Shown: positions 7,127 to 17,586 of the stretch, piece by piece
Position numbering within the stretch: position 1 is the stretch's first letter
Layout of the letters: each line of letters opens with the position of its first letter
Assembly (NCBI GenBank): GCA_001564055.1
Contig: LKNB01000007.1
Location: 1-64,000, forward strand
DNA length: 64,000 nucleotides
Direction of reading: 5' to 3'
Origin: Rhodothermaceae bacterium Tc-Br11_B2g6_7
GTDB taxonomy: Bacteria; Bacteroidota; Rhodothermia; Rhodothermales; Salinibacteraceae
The notes under the pieces: generated by a model
Told to the model about the DNA's origin: nothing
The model's input: only the letters and a program-made list of their open reading frames with translations
The model's database searches: none
Translations under genes and position numbers: made by a program

Positions 7127-9775
7127 TCAAAAACGGAGGTTAAACCCGAGCGTAGGCAGAATAGGCAACATGGTCACGGGCTGACGCTCCAGCCGGGGGT
7201 CAGCCTCGGGGGCATCGGGATCCGTGATGGCGGCGTACTGATATGCCAGCACGTTGGCCCGGTTGTACACGTTGATCACGTCCAGATAGGCCTCGCCCGG
7301 CAGGCCGAAGACATTCACCGCTCGGCTCAGGCGCACATCGAGGCGGTGGTACAGCGGCAGGCGCGCGCTATTGAGGTTGTCGGCATCGCCATATCGTGGC
7401 TCGAAGCGCACCAGCCCAGTCTCGCTGTTGGTGAGCACGGTGGGCGCCGCCTCTGCCTCCGGATCGTCGACATCCAAGGGGCGCACAACGACGGGCGCAG
7501 CGCCGACAGCCGGCGTGTAGGGGAAGCCTGTGCCCAGCCGAAACGTCGTCCCAAGCGTCCATCCCGAGCCCAGCCGCGTATTGACGACTACGTTCAGGGT
7601 ATGCCGCCGGTCATAGTCAAAGGGAAACGTGATTCGGCTTCCGGGGGCTTCCTGCCGCGTCCGGGATCGGGTGGCGTGGGCATAAGCGTACGAGACCCAG
7701 CCTGTGAACCGGTCGCCGGCGGCGGCGCGCTGCTTCTCCAGCGACACTTCCAGACCGTAAGCCCGGCCGTCAGCATCGTTTACCGGGCGTGTGGTAAGCC
7801 CCACCGCGTCTTCTACGCGCACGTCGTAGGCGTCGGGATCGGTACGAGGCAGCCCCTGCGTATCATCGAATCGGGCCACGGCCCGCGTCACAACGCCTCG
7901 GTCCTGCACGATGAGGTCATCGAACGTTTTGACGTACCCTTCCAGCCGTAGCTGGTAGCGATTATTCAACCAGCGGGTAAGACCGAGCACATAGTGGTAT
8001 GAGGCCTCTGCTGCCAGACTTTGCAGCCCGACATCCTCGGAGAGATCGAACGCCTGGGGATCATCGAGCAGTTTTTCAAACCCGGGCGACTGCACATAGC
8101 GCCCCCAGGCGGCCCGCAGCGTCGTCTCGTCCGTAAGGCGCAGGGAAGCGCTCAGCCGCGGTGAGAGGTAAGACCGGTCGATGAGGCGGTAGTAATCGTA
8201 CCGCAGCCCGGGCTGGACGAAGAGGCGATCTGACAGTAGTTCGACACGGGTTTGGGCGTAGGCGTGATAGCGGTAGTAGCGCTCGCCCTGGTCGAACTGC
8301 TCGGGGAAGGCGCCCACGCCAAACGAGCTATCCTGCTGAAACGACTCGAAGAGCGCGCGGCCGACCTCGTTGAGGTCAAGGTCGAACTGCAGCGTGGTTT
8401 CGAGCCAGTCCACCCCGCCCCCTACTTCGATGAGCTGGCGAGGCGCCTCGAGCGTGGCACGCTGATAGAGGCTGTGCTTCCGGAAGAGGAAGCTCTGATC
8501 GTAAGCAAACGAGGCTGCGTTGATCGTGTCGTTGGCTGCTACGATCTCGCTGCCATCGAAGCCATCGCGGGGGACGATATTACCGGCACTGGCCAGGTCC
8601 CCTGCATTGCGATAGGTGCTGGCCGTGAGTTGTACGTTGAGCGCGGGATTCGGCGTCCAGTCGTAGGTGGCGTACGCCATATCATTTCGGGTGAGGTCCT
8701 CGGCTGCCACCCGGTCAGCCTCGGAGCCGCGGTCATCCAGGGCCCCTTCCACAGCGACGTCCAGCGCATCACGACTGGTGATGCCCCCGATCCGGATCCG
8801 ATGCCCGTCGGCTGGGCGCAGGGTGAGGCGCCCCTGCAGGTCGGCAAAGTTGGGAAAGCGCGTGTTTTCCCCCACCGCATCGAGCTCGCGGGCCAGCAGA
8901 CCAATCACCAGATCGTAGTAGGTGCGCCGCCCCGTCACCAGCCACGAGCCATCCCATACGCCGGTTTTCCCTTCCATCACCAGGTTGGCATTTGCCAGCG
9001 AAGCGTTGAAGGACCCGCCCAGCGTTGTGTCGCGGTCCCCGTCGCGGCTTTGCACGTCCAATGCGGCCGAGAGCCGGTCACCGTAGCGGGCGGGAAAACC
9101 TCCCGTGTAAAGCGTCAAGTTGGAGACGGTCGCCGGGTTAAACATGGACACGACGCCATACAGGCGGTACGGGTTGAAGACCTCGACATCGTCCAGGATG
9201 ATCAGGTTTTGGTCCGGACCGCCCCCGCGCACAATAAGTTGCGACGAGAAGTCGTTGGCAGCCAGCACACCGGGCGTCGTCTGGAGCGAGCGCAGGACGT
9301 CCTCGGCGGCTCCTGGCAGCGCCTGCACTTGCTCGGGAGATACTGCCGTGATGGAGGGGCGCGTATCGCGCAGCGGCTGACGACGGCTGGCAGCGACCTC
9401 TACCTGTTCCAGGGCGACCACATCCGGCGTGAGGGCGATGTCAAGCGTCTTCGGCTGCGCTGCCGTCAAGGTCACCTCGCGTACGGCAGATTCGTATCCC
9501 ACCGCGCTAAACTGGACGACCGTTGCGCCCGGTTCTGCGCGTAAGGTGTAGCGTCCGTCGGCATCGGCTGCCACCCCGTCGCCCGTGGCCGGCAGCACTA
9601 CATTGGCTCCGGGGATCGTCTCGCCGCTCTCTGCATCCGTGATGGTGCCCCGCAGTTCGGCCCGCTCCTGCGCAACCGTTGGCTGCAGCGCACCCATCAG
9701 CAATAGCAACCCGGCTACGATTCCCCGTGCCGTCCAGCAGCACAGCCTACATCTATTTTGCCCCCTATACGTCAT
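7127..9775 (-). CDS. TonB-dependent outer-membrane receptor with carboxypeptidase-regulatory-like N-terminal domain
   Basis: ELRGTITDAESGETIPGANVVLPATGDGV; plug IIRGGGPDQNLIILDDVEVFNPYRLYG; C-terminal beta-barrel ending LGFNLRF. Confidence 0.93.
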   Translation of the reverse strand: MTYRGQNRCRLCCWTARGIVAGLLLLMGALQPTVAQERAELRGTITDAESGETIPGANVVLPATGDGVAADADGRYTLRAEPGATVVQFSAVGYESAVREVTLTAAQPKTLDIALTPDVVALEQVEVAASRRQPLRDTRPSITAVSPEQVQALPGAAEDVLRSLQTTPGVLAANDFSSQLIVRGGGPDQNLIILDDVEVFNPYRLYGVVSMFNPATVSNLTLYTGGFPARYGDRLSAALDVQSRDGDRDTTLGGSFNASLANANLVMEGKTGVWDGSWLVTGRRTYYDLVIGLLARELDAVGENTRFPNFADLQGRLTLRPADGHRIRIGGITSRDALDVAVEGALDDRGSEADRVAAEDLTRNDMAYATYDWTPNPALNVQLTASTYRNAGDLASAGNIVPRDGFDGSEIVAANDTINAASFAYDQSFLFRKHSLYQRATLEAPRQLIEVGGGVDWLETTLQFDLDLNEVGRALFESFQQDSSFGVGAFPEQFDQGERYYRYHAYAQTRVELLSDRLFVQPGLRYDYYRLIDRSYLSPRLSASLRLTDETTLRAAWGRYVQSPGFEKLLDDPQAFDLSEDVGLQSLAAEASYHYVLGLTRWLNNRYQLRLEGYVKTFDDLIVQDRGVVTRAVARFDDTQGLPRTDPDAYDVRVEDAVGLTTRPVNDADGRAYGLEVSLEKQRAAAGDRFTGWVSYAYAHATRSRTRQEAPGSRITFPFDYDRRHTLNVVVNTRLGSGWTLGTTFRLGTGFPYTPAVGAAPVVVRPLDVDDPEAEAAPTVLTNSETGLVRFEPRYGDADNLNSARLPLYHRLDVRLSRAVNVFGLPGEAYLDVINVYNRANVLAYQYAAITDPDAPEADPRLERQPVTMLPILPTLGFNLRF

Positions 9776-9864
9776 CGCCTACGCCGGATACATACCGTGT
9801 GTACAGGCTCTTCCCTACGAGAGGCCATCCGTAGAGGTTTGTTACCGGGGCGCCACGATTATCG

Positions 9865-10854
9865 CTATTGGCTGTCCGTGCCCGTCGTATCGGGGTCGGT
9901 GCGGGTCGTGTCTACCGTGTCCGGCGGGACGGTACGCACCGTGTCATCCGCTGGTGGCGGGGCGGGATCCGTGGGATACAGCTCTTCCGGGAACGGCTGC
10001 TGTTCCACTGGGGTCGGGCCCTCCTCTCTTGGGGATTCCTCCATGGCGGCTACGGTAATGGTGCCATTCTCGGTGCGCAGATGGATCGCAGCACCACCAG
10101 TACCCAGGCGCCCTTCGAACCGGTACCCAGCGCCATCCCGGGCCAGCGCACGCTCCGCAAACGGCAGCCCACGCGTTATGATTTCGCCCGACTCCGTCGT
10201 GGCGTCGATGTCGGCCGCAAGGTCTGGCTCAACATGTAGCGTGATGTCCCCATTTTGCGTTTCGAGTCGCACTTCTTCATCCGGTCCGATCGACCGTACG
10301 CTTACCGTGATGGAGCCGTTGCGGGTAGACACATCCATTCCAGCCCCCGCCTGTGTCACCGTCACAGATCCGTTCGTCGAGCGCACGGTCACCGGTCCAC
10401 GCACGCTATCGACGACCACCGGTCCCGCTTCCAGCGTAATGTTCAGCGTGCTGACACGGGGCACCGTGCCGTCTACTTCCACCCGGCTCAACTCCGGCTC
10501 CTCGGCGCGCATCATAAATTGATACACGTTGTCGTCGCCCGCTTCTTCTACGGCAATGCGGCTCAAGACTTGTTCGGCGTCCGCGGGGTTACGTCCGCGC
10601 CCAATTTTGGTAAATGTCAGATCGGCCGCCTCAGCCGCTGTACCGCGCAACTGGACGCTGCCCTGCTGCCCATCCAGCACCAGCGTGCGCTCGCGCAGCG
10701 TGACGCCCCGCTCTACGGTGGCCCGATCTTCCGCGCTGCCCAAGAGGAGGCGCCCAGAGGCCGTCTCCTCCAGGCCGTGCTCATCCGAAGAGTCGTCGCA
10801 GGCAAGGAGGAAAACACTGCAAAACAGCAAGGAGGCAAAGAGCACAAGGCGCAT
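9865..10854 (-). CDS. DUF4097-like putative adhesin lipoprotein
   Basis: Lipobox MRLVLFASLLFCSVFLLAC; repetitive beta pattern GPVTVRSTNGSVTVTQAGAGMDVSTRNGSITV; Pro/Thr/Asp-rich C-terminus. Confidence 0.75.
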   Translation of the reverse strand: MRLVLFASLLFCSVFLLACDDSSDEHGLEETASGRLLLGSAEDRATVERGVTLRERTLVLDGQQGSVQLRGTAAEAADLTFTKIGRGRNPADAEQVLSRIAVEEAGDDNVYQFMMRAEEPELSRVEVDGTVPRVSTLNITLEAGPVVVDSVRGPVTVRSTNGSVTVTQAGAGMDVSTRNGSITVSVRSIGPDEEVRLETQNGDITLHVEPDLAADIDATTESGEIITRGLPFAERALARDGAGYRFEGRLGTGGAAIHLRTENGTITVAAMEESPREEGPTPVEQQPFPEELYPTDPAPPPADDTVRTVPPDTVDTTRTDPDTTGTDSQ

Positions 10855-10941
10855 GGGCATACCGGTTGATGAGAGGGAGTTCTGAAACGACGGGCGTACC
10901 CCGGTGATCCAGTACATACGGGCACGTGCGCGCCTCTACGA

Positions 10942-11823
10942 CTAATGCAGCGCTACCTTGCGAATGAAGCGTCGGACGGCTACGTACGAGCCGATCCAAC
11001 CAAGGACCACACCAAATACGACGAGCCCTCCAACCATGAGGGCGGAGACCTCAACGGTGAGCGTGCCAAGCTGGGGTAGGTATCGGCTTAAGACGCCATG
11101 CAGGAGAAGGAGAACCACACCGGCTACCGCCCCAGCCGTGGCGCCCTGCAGCATGCCTTCGATCAAGAAGGGTCTTCGAATGAAGCCGTCGGTAGCCCCA
11201 ACGAGCTTCATCGTGCGAATCAGGAGCCGTCGCGAGTAGATGGTGAGCCGGATGGTGTTGGCGACAAGAAAGATCGCGGCCAGCAGCACCAGTCCGCCGA
11301 GCATGGCCCCGACGATGGTGAAGGTCTGCACGTTCTGCTGCACCTGCACCAACAAGGGTTGGTTGAAGACTACATCGTCCACGCGATTCCACCCGCTAAA
11401 GGTCTGGACGAGCGCATTCAGGCTGTCGGCATTGGCGTAGTCTGAGTCGACGCGCACGCGGATCGACGCCGGCAGAAACGGGTCGTCCAGGAAGGCCTCC
11501 CCGCCCTCACCAAACTCTTCGAGAAAGATTGCCTGGGCTTCTTCTTGGGAAACGTAGTCCGCGTCTGCTACCCCCGGGGTCAATCCCGCACGGCGATACA
11601 GCGCCTCCGCGTTGTCCCCATCGATGCCCTCTTCCAAAAAGATTTCCACCTCGCCCACCCGCTGAAGCAGCCAGCTTGATACCTGCTGTGCCTCGTACCC
11701 AACAAGCCCAAGCAAGCCCACCAGAATGAGCGCCACGGTGGCGGCACTGGTGGAGGCCAGTGCGGCAAACTTGGAACGGTTCAGGTTCGCTATACCTTCT
11801 TTTACACTGTAGGACCAGGCCAC
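10942..11823 (-). CDS. ftsX: Cell division permease FtsX
   Basis: SYSVKEGIANLNRSKFAALASTSAATVALILVGL... and four-TM FtsX layout. Confidence 0.88.
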   Translation of the reverse strand: MAWSYSVKEGIANLNRSKFAALASTSAATVALILVGLLGLVGYEAQQVSSWLLQRVGEVEIFLEEGIDGDNAEALYRRAGLTPGVADADYVSQEEAQAIFLEEFGEGGEAFLDDPFLPASIRVRVDSDYANADSLNALVQTFSGWNRVDDVVFNQPLLVQVQQNVQTFTIVGAMLGGLVLLAAIFLVANTIRLTIYSRRLLIRTMKLVGATDGFIRRPFLIEGMLQGATAGAVAGVVLLLLHGVLSRYLPQLGTLTVEVSALMVGGLVVFGVVLGWIGSYVAVRRFIRKVALH

Positions 11824-11895
11824 GTGTAGAACCTCGGCAGATCGTTAAAGGGGGGAAATGTCGGGCATGTGCGGGAGGCCCTTGCTGCACCTCCG

Positions 11896-12762
11896 TTACG
11901 CACCCGTCGCAGCAGCTTCTAACCGCGTGCCCGCCGGATACGATCCCAACACGCGCAGGCTGGAGGTTAACTCGTGCAGGTGGCCGAGTGCCCGGGCTAC
12001 GGGCTCCTCGGTGGCCCTGCCGGCTACATCCAGATAGAACAGGTACCGTCCAGGGTGCCCGACAAGCGGACGACTCTCCACCTTAAGTAAGTCGATCTCG
12101 CGCAGCGCAAATACCGCCAGCGTTTTGAAAAGCGCGCCTGGCACGTTGGCCTTGAGCGCATACACCAGCGACGTCTTACACGAGACCTCAGCCCCGGGCG
12201 TGGGGGCGACGGATGCATAGTGCCCCGGCGCAAGGACCAAAAAGCGCGTCTCGTTGCGCGGGTTGCTCTCGATGGAGGCCGCCAGCACTGTCAGCCCGTA
12301 CGTGTCCGCCGCCCGTGCCGAGGCGATGGCGGCCATGCGGGGATTGCCCTCAGCAGCTACCATCTTGGCCGCTCCAGCCGTGTCGTAGGTAGGGATGGCG
12401 TCAGCCTGGGGCACATCCGCGCGTAGGAACGTACGGCACTGCCCCAGCGCCTGCGGGTGTGAGTACACGCGCTCCAGCCCCTCCAGCGTTGCCCCTTCCG
12501 GAGCCATCAGGTGGTGCCGGATGCGCAGCATCCCCTCGCCTACAATATGGACGGCGTGGGCCTGCAGCAAGTCATAGTTGATATGTACGCTGCCAAAGAG
12601 GGAGTTTTCGATCGGGATGACGGCTCGCGCGACGCGATCATCCCGCAATGCTTCAAAGACGTCATCAAATGAGGGCTGCGGCACAGGTGTGGCGTCAGGG
12701 AAGAGGCCTTCAACAGCTTCTTCGCTAAACGCGCCCGTCTCTCCCTGAAAAGCGACAAGCAT
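11896..12762 (-). CDS. pheA: Prephenate dehydratase with C-terminal ACT domain
   Basis: VAFQGETGAFSEEA; IPIENSLFGSVHINYDLL; YDTAGAAKMV; NPRNETRFLVL; NVPGALFKTLAVFALREIDLLKVESRP. Confidence 0.95.
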   Translation of the reverse strand: MLVAFQGETGAFSEEAVEGLFPDATPVPQPSFDDVFEALRDDRVARAVIPIENSLFGSVHINYDLLQAHAVHIVGEGMLRIRHHLMAPEGATLEGLERVYSHPQALGQCRTFLRADVPQADAIPTYDTAGAAKMVAAEGNPRMAAIASARAADTYGLTVLAASIESNPRNETRFLVLAPGHYASVAPTPGAEVSCKTSLVYALKANVPGALFKTLAVFALREIDLLKVESRPLVGHPGRYLFYLDVAGRATEEPVARALGHLHELTSSLRVLGSYPAGTRLEAAATGA

Positions 12763-12853
12763 GATAGATAGCGAGTGCAGTGTGGCATGCGGGGCGAAAT
12801 GCGTGGTGCGCCTATACCCGATGCGCCGAGGGAGTTTCCCAGCGGCCTGACCG

Positions 12854-13990
12854 CTACGCGTTGGCCGGGACTTCTTGAAACAGCGCCCCTTCCAGCGTCA
12901 GCCCCGGCCCAAACGCCAGCGCCACCCCATTCCCCACGCCGGCCTCGCCGTTCGCGCGGCGGGCCTGATGCCGCTCCATGAAGCGTTTGAGCACAAAGAG
13001 GATGGTGGGCGAGCTCATGTTGCCATACTGACGCAGCACCTCCAGGCTGTCATTCACGGCATCGTTGGAAAGGCCCAACACATCGCGCGCCTTCTCCACG
13101 ATTGCGCGCCCCCCCGGATGGATGGCCCAGAAATCGACGTCGTCACGGGAGAGGTCCTGTGTATCGAGCAGCGCCTCCACGTGGGCCGATACGTTCTCTG
13201 CAATCACGCGCGGCACCCGCGAGGACAGCCCCATCAAGAAGCCTGTATTGCCCACATCCCATGTCATGTGGCCCATCGAGTCGTCGTCCAGCGCAACGTG
13301 ATTGCCCGTGTACGCCAATTGACCCGCGGCATTGGCTGCCGACTGGGCGCTGAGAACCGCCGCGCCGGCACCATCCGAGAAGAGAGCGTTCACAACAGCA
13401 GATTCGAGGGTATCGTCGACCTGGAAGTGCAGCGTGCACAGCTCAGCACAGACGATCAGCACGCGAGCCTCGGGGTCAGCCTGGCAGAAGCTGTGTGCCA
13501 CACGCAGTGCGTTGAAGGCGGCGTAACAGCCCATAAAGCCAATCATGGTGCGCTGCGTCGACGGGCGCAGGTGCAAGCGCTTCACGAGTTCTATGTCAAT
13601 ACCGGGCGCGAAAAAGCCCGTGCACGACACCGTAATGAGGTGCGTGATGCTCTCCGGAGCTGCACCCGCCGCCGCCAGTGCATCGCGCCCCACCTCCTCA
13701 GCCAGCGGCACCACGGCCTCCCGGTAGCGCGTGTTGCGTTCCCTGGTGGAAGGCGCAGGTTTCAGGTCCCAGTTGGGCGGAAAGAAGGTGAAGGCGTCGG
13801 CCTCCTGCTTGCCATAGTCGGTAACGCACGAAAACCGCCGGTCGATCGCGGTCTGCTCATAGATCCGATCGATGCGGCTTCGGATGGGTGCAGGCAGGCT
13901 TTCGATGCGCTTCATGAAGGCTGCGGCCTCCGTCTGCGATCGGGCATAGCCTGGGTTTCCCGTCGCAATAGACTCGACTACGGTAAACAT
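12854..13990 (-). CDS. Type III polyketide synthase (chalcone/stilbene synthase-like)
   Basis: Catalytic Cys (ITVSCTGFFAPGIDIELV), His (FWAIHPGGRAIVEKA) and Asn (YGNMSSPTILFVL) all present. Confidence 0.93.
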   Translation of the reverse strand: MFTVVESIATGNPGYARSQTEAAAFMKRIESLPAPIRSRIDRIYEQTAIDRRFSCVTDYGKQEADAFTFFPPNWDLKPAPSTRERNTRYREAVVPLAEEVGRDALAAAGAAPESITHLITVSCTGFFAPGIDIELVKRLHLRPSTQRTMIGFMGCYAAFNALRVAHSFCQADPEARVLIVCAELCTLHFQVDDTLESAVVNALFSDGAGAAVLSAQSAANAAGQLAYTGNHVALDDDSMGHMTWDVGNTGFLMGLSSRVPRVIAENVSAHVEALLDTQDLSRDDVDFWAIHPGGRAIVEKARDVLGLSNDAVNDSLEVLRQYGNMSSPTILFVLKRFMERHQARRANGEAGVGNGVALAFGPGLTLEGALFQEVPANA

Positions 13991-14075
13991 AAAGAAAACA
14001 AGGACCAGAAAGGCAGGAGGGGCTGGCACCGCGTGCCGTCACGGTTGCACAATGCAAAAGCATGGCGGCCGCGAC

Positions 14076-16607
14076 TTAGGAAGAGGCTACCGCCGGCGTC
14101 TGCGCAGGTTCTAACAGAAGCTGCCGGGCCTCCGCCATATCATCTATCCCCCGGAGCTTGTCCACCTTTTCACGCGTGAGGAGCTTGGCTACGCCCGTCA
14201 CAAGATCCAAGTAGCGATCGGTGGAAGCAGTCTTGGGCACCAGCAGGATGAGCAGGACGTGCACGGGCTGCGAGGTGCGGGGCAGGCTGAGGCCATCCGT
14301 GCTGAGACCGGCGAACAGCAGAGGCTCGTCGACTACTAAGGGAATGTGCAGATGATAAAGCGCCGCGCCAGCCATGAGCTCGGGGGCGTAATTGTCTCCC
14401 TCCTCGGTGAACGATGCGGCCAAGAGCTTCGCCGTCTCTGAGCGCATCCCCAAATCCTCCGCAATCACCTGCTCCAGCAGTTGCTCGGCAGGTTGAGCGT
14501 TGGCTCCCGACCGCAGGCGCGATACCTGAAGCATGTCTTCCGTGATGGTTTGCTGGCGTTTCTTTCCTTTCTGCGTCAGTATCGACACCGGGCGCTCTGG
14601 CGCGTAGAGGGTTACATCGCTGTTTTGTGCAAAGCGCTGTGCAATGACCCGCGGGAGCCGATCCAACGAGGCGCGCCACGCCACCGAGCCACTGCGCACG
14701 CTCAGGAGAGTAAACAGGTCGTTTTCCTGTACCGTCTCATCCAGCATAGGGATCAGGTCGCCCCACTGCTGCAGCGCAATGGGCTCCACCGGCGCCTCGG
14801 GACGCAGGTCCTCAATGAGGGGAAGCTGGACGCGGGCTGAGGTCTCGGTTGTGAAGACGAGGAGCTCGGCGCCAATCTGGTTGGCCATGATCTTCATCGC
14901 ACGGACCGCGTCCGCAAAGCCCGGCTCCCGATCGGCGTAGGGCGGAATGGCAAGGAGGATGCGGCGCGTGGTATTAAGGGGCTTCATGATGCGACACACC
15001 AGCACCATCTCTTCCGTCTCTTCGAGCAACTGATCCAGCACGCTCCCAAAGATATACCGGCGGGCCGTGTTGTTACCGCTCCATCCAATTACCACCGTCG
15101 AGATGCGGTACTCGTCGATCGCCCGGCGGATACCGTTGGCCACGTTCATGTCGATGCGCGTACCCGACCGTACGGGCACGTCAGCCGTGGCCGCATGCAC
15201 CACCGCGCGGCTCAGCAGCTTCTCAGCTGCGGCCACCTCGGCCTCTTGATTGGCGCCTTCCCGCGCAATTGAGAGCGGGTACACCGGCTCTTCCGAGTTC
15301 GGATTGCGGATGTACACAGCCATATCCACCAGATCTTCCGACGTCTCCGGGTTGGCCAGCGGCACCAAGATGCGCTGCGGCGCCTCCGAGGCTTCGTACG
15401 GCTTCTGCTCCTCCTGTATGGCCACCCGTCGGCCAAATCGCTCCACCACCCACGGCCCCACGAGGCACGTCAGCAAAATGAGCACGATCACCGCGTTGAG
15501 CAAGGCTTCATCGAACAACCCCAGTTCGAAGCCTACCAACGTAACGGCCAGCGTGGCGGCCGACTGCGGCGTGGATAACCCGAAGATGGTCCACCCTTCA
15601 TCCGAGGTGTAGCCGTAGATCCACTGCACGCCTTTAGCCGCGATCAGCTTACCGGCCCACACAATCGCGGCCAGAATCAGGGCCAGCAGTACTACCTCCA
15701 CCCCTTCAACCAGCACGGCGACATCGACCAGCAGGCCGACGTACACGAGGAAAAACGGGATGAACAGGGCATCGCCCACGAACTTGATGCGGAGCATAAG
15801 CGGACTGCGCTCCGGCACGAGCCGGTTCAGGATGATGCCGGCGAAGAAGGCCCCGATGATGGGGGCCAGGTACGCAACCTGCGCCATGTAGGCGGTCACA
15901 AACACGACGGCCAGCAGAAACACAAACTCCATGTCGGGCTGATTTCGCACGTTTTGGAAGAACCACCGGCCCAGGCGCGGCAACACCAGCGCTACGATGA
16001 TCCCGTAGGCCAGCACGACCCCACCAAAGGTCGCCCAGAAGCCCAGCCCCGTGGCCCCTTCTACGGTAGCCGCCACGATGGCCAACACCAGCAGCGATAC
16101 CAGGTCGGTGACCATCGTACCACCCATCGTCATCGTCACCGCCAGATTCTTTGTAATGCCCAGCTTTTCAGCAATCGGGTAGGCCAGCAGCGTATGCGAC
16201 CCCACAACGGCGCCAATCAAGATGGCCGTGGCCGTTTCGTATCCCAACACCTGCGTCCCGATGCCCAGGGCCAAAGCCATCGGGAAGAGAAACGAGAGCA
16301 GCCCAAAGACGAGGCTGCGCGATTTGTACTTGACGAACTGATTGAGGTCGAGCGACAGCCCCGCTGTAAACATGAGGTAGAGCAGCCCCACGCGGCCCAA
16401 CAGCTCGAAGGTGTCATCTACCTGCAGTAGCCCCAACACGCTCTCGCCAGCAATCGCCCCGAACACGATAAGCCCAACGATGCCGGGGATACCCACCCGT
16501 TTGAACAACAGAGGCGCGACCAGCACAATGACCATTACCGTAGCAAAGGTCAGAACTGGGTCCGTAATAGGAAGGTTGAGACCGAGCGATTCCAAAAACG
16601 ACTGCAT
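14076..16607 (-). CDS. CPA2-type cation:proton antiporter with C-terminal universal-stress-protein region
   Basis: Na+/H+ exchanger core (GRVGLLYLMFTAGLSLDL, IGAVVGSHTLLAYPIAEKLG) plus about 400 aa soluble USP-like tail (RILVPLANPE). Confidence 0.88.
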   Translation of the reverse strand: MQSFLESLGLNLPITDPVLTFATVMVIVLVAPLLFKRVGIPGIVGLIVFGAIAGESVLGLLQVDDTFELLGRVGLLYLMFTAGLSLDLNQFVKYKSRSLVFGLLSFLFPMALALGIGTQVLGYETATAILIGAVVGSHTLLAYPIAEKLGITKNLAVTMTMGGTMVTDLVSLLVLAIVAATVEGATGLGFWATFGGVVLAYGIIVALVLPRLGRWFFQNVRNQPDMEFVFLLAVVFVTAYMAQVAYLAPIIGAFFAGIILNRLVPERSPLMLRIKFVGDALFIPFFLVYVGLLVDVAVLVEGVEVVLLALILAAIVWAGKLIAAKGVQWIYGYTSDEGWTIFGLSTPQSAATLAVTLVGFELGLFDEALLNAVIVLILLTCLVGPWVVERFGRRVAIQEEQKPYEASEAPQRILVPLANPETSEDLVDMAVYIRNPNSEEPVYPLSIAREGANQEAEVAAAEKLLSRAVVHAATADVPVRSGTRIDMNVANGIRRAIDEYRISTVVIGWSGNNTARRYIFGSVLDQLLEETEEMVLVCRIMKPLNTTRRILLAIPPYADREPGFADAVRAMKIMANQIGAELLVFTTETSARVQLPLIEDLRPEAPVEPIALQQWGDLIPMLDETVQENDLFTLLSVRSGSVAWRASLDRLPRVIAQRFAQNSDVTLYAPERPVSILTQKGKKRQQTITEDMLQVSRLRSGANAQPAEQLLEQVIAEDLGMRSETAKLLAASFTEEGDNYAPELMAGAALYHLHIPLVVDEPLLFAGLSTDGLSLPRTSQPVHVLLILLVPKTASTDRYLDLVTGVAKLLTREKVDKLRGIDDMAEARQLLLEPAQTPAVASS

Positions 16608-16640
16608 GTGGCAAGGGGGCCAGCGGGGAGAGCGTGTGAT

Positions 16641-17474
16641 TTACGCGGCGTCTTCGATCGGCGCTTCTTGCGCCTTCGCGGCCGTCCAGTGGGTATTCAT
16701 CTCGTCGAGGGAGACATCAGCCAGCGTGCGCCCCTCGGCTTTTACCTGCGCTTCTACATACGCAAACCGACGCATGAACTTGTCGGTGGTGCGCTGCAGG
16801 GCATCTTCCGGAGTCGCCTTTACAAAACGGGCGTAATTCACCAGCGCAAAGAGCACGTCGCCCAGTTCGTCCTCTACGCGCTCGGCCGCGGCCTCCGAGG
16901 CGGTAGCTTCCGCGCGAAACTCAGAAATCTCCTCCTCTACCTTTGCCCAGGCGTCAGCGGCCTCTAAGAAGTCAAACCCAACCCCGGTCGCCTTCTCCTG
17001 TACACGCTGCGCCCGGAGCAGGGCCGGAAGATGCTGCGGGACGCCCGCCAGTGCCGACCGCTGCGTATCTTCCTGTTGCTTGGTCTGCTCCCACGTCTGC
17101 AGCACGGTCGCGGCGTCGTCTGCCACCGCGTCACCGAAGACGTGCGGATGACGCCGCACCAGCTTATCCGTTTCCGCTTCGATGACATCTTGGAGCGTAA
17201 AGCGCCCCGCCTGCTCCGCGATGGTGCTGTGGAATACTACGTGCAGTAAAATATCACCGAGCTCCTTTTTTAACTCATCCCAGTCGCGCTCTTCGATGGC
17301 CTCCACCACCTCGTACGCTTCTTCGATGAGCAAATGTTTGACGGATTCGTGGGTCTGTTCGCGGTCCCACGGGCAGTCCCGGCGCAGCTGTTTGACAATG
17401 GCAACGAAGTCAGCGTAGCTTTCAAGTCGGTCTTCAGATTCGGCAAACGATGCCTCGTAGACTTTTTCGGACAT
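16641..17474 (-). CDS. mazG: Nucleoside triphosphate pyrophosphohydrolase MazG
   Basis: LRRDCPWDREQTHESVKHLLIEEAYEVVEAIEERDWDELKKELGDILLHVVFHS. Confidence 0.96.
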   Translation of the reverse strand: MSEKVYEASFAESEDRLESYADFVAIVKQLRRDCPWDREQTHESVKHLLIEEAYEVVEAIEERDWDELKKELGDILLHVVFHSTIAEQAGRFTLQDVIEAETDKLVRRHPHVFGDAVADDAATVLQTWEQTKQQEDTQRSALAGVPQHLPALLRAQRVQEKATGVGFDFLEAADAWAKVEEEISEFRAEATASEAAAERVEDELGDVLFALVNYARFVKATPEDALQRTTDKFMRRFAYVEAQVKAEGRTLADVSLDEMNTHWTAAKAQEAPIEDAA

Positions 17475-17586
17475 GAAGCAGGGTGCAGGTGGAGGGCAAA
17501 AATAGGTGGCAAGCCTACCCTTTCCCTATAGCATTGTTTATCACGAACGTCCCCCCTTCATCTTCTACCGGTAACATTCAACCTGC

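Noticed and set aside
8252-9544. 430-aa + strand ORF antisense to the TonB receptor
   Set aside because: Opposite a clearly coding receptor with plug and barrel motifs; no recognisable domain; typical high-GC shadow ORF.
12875-14179. 434-aa + strand ORF antisense to the type III PKS
   Set aside because: Shadow of a gene with intact catalytic motifs; composition is Arg/His/Gln-rich without domain signal.
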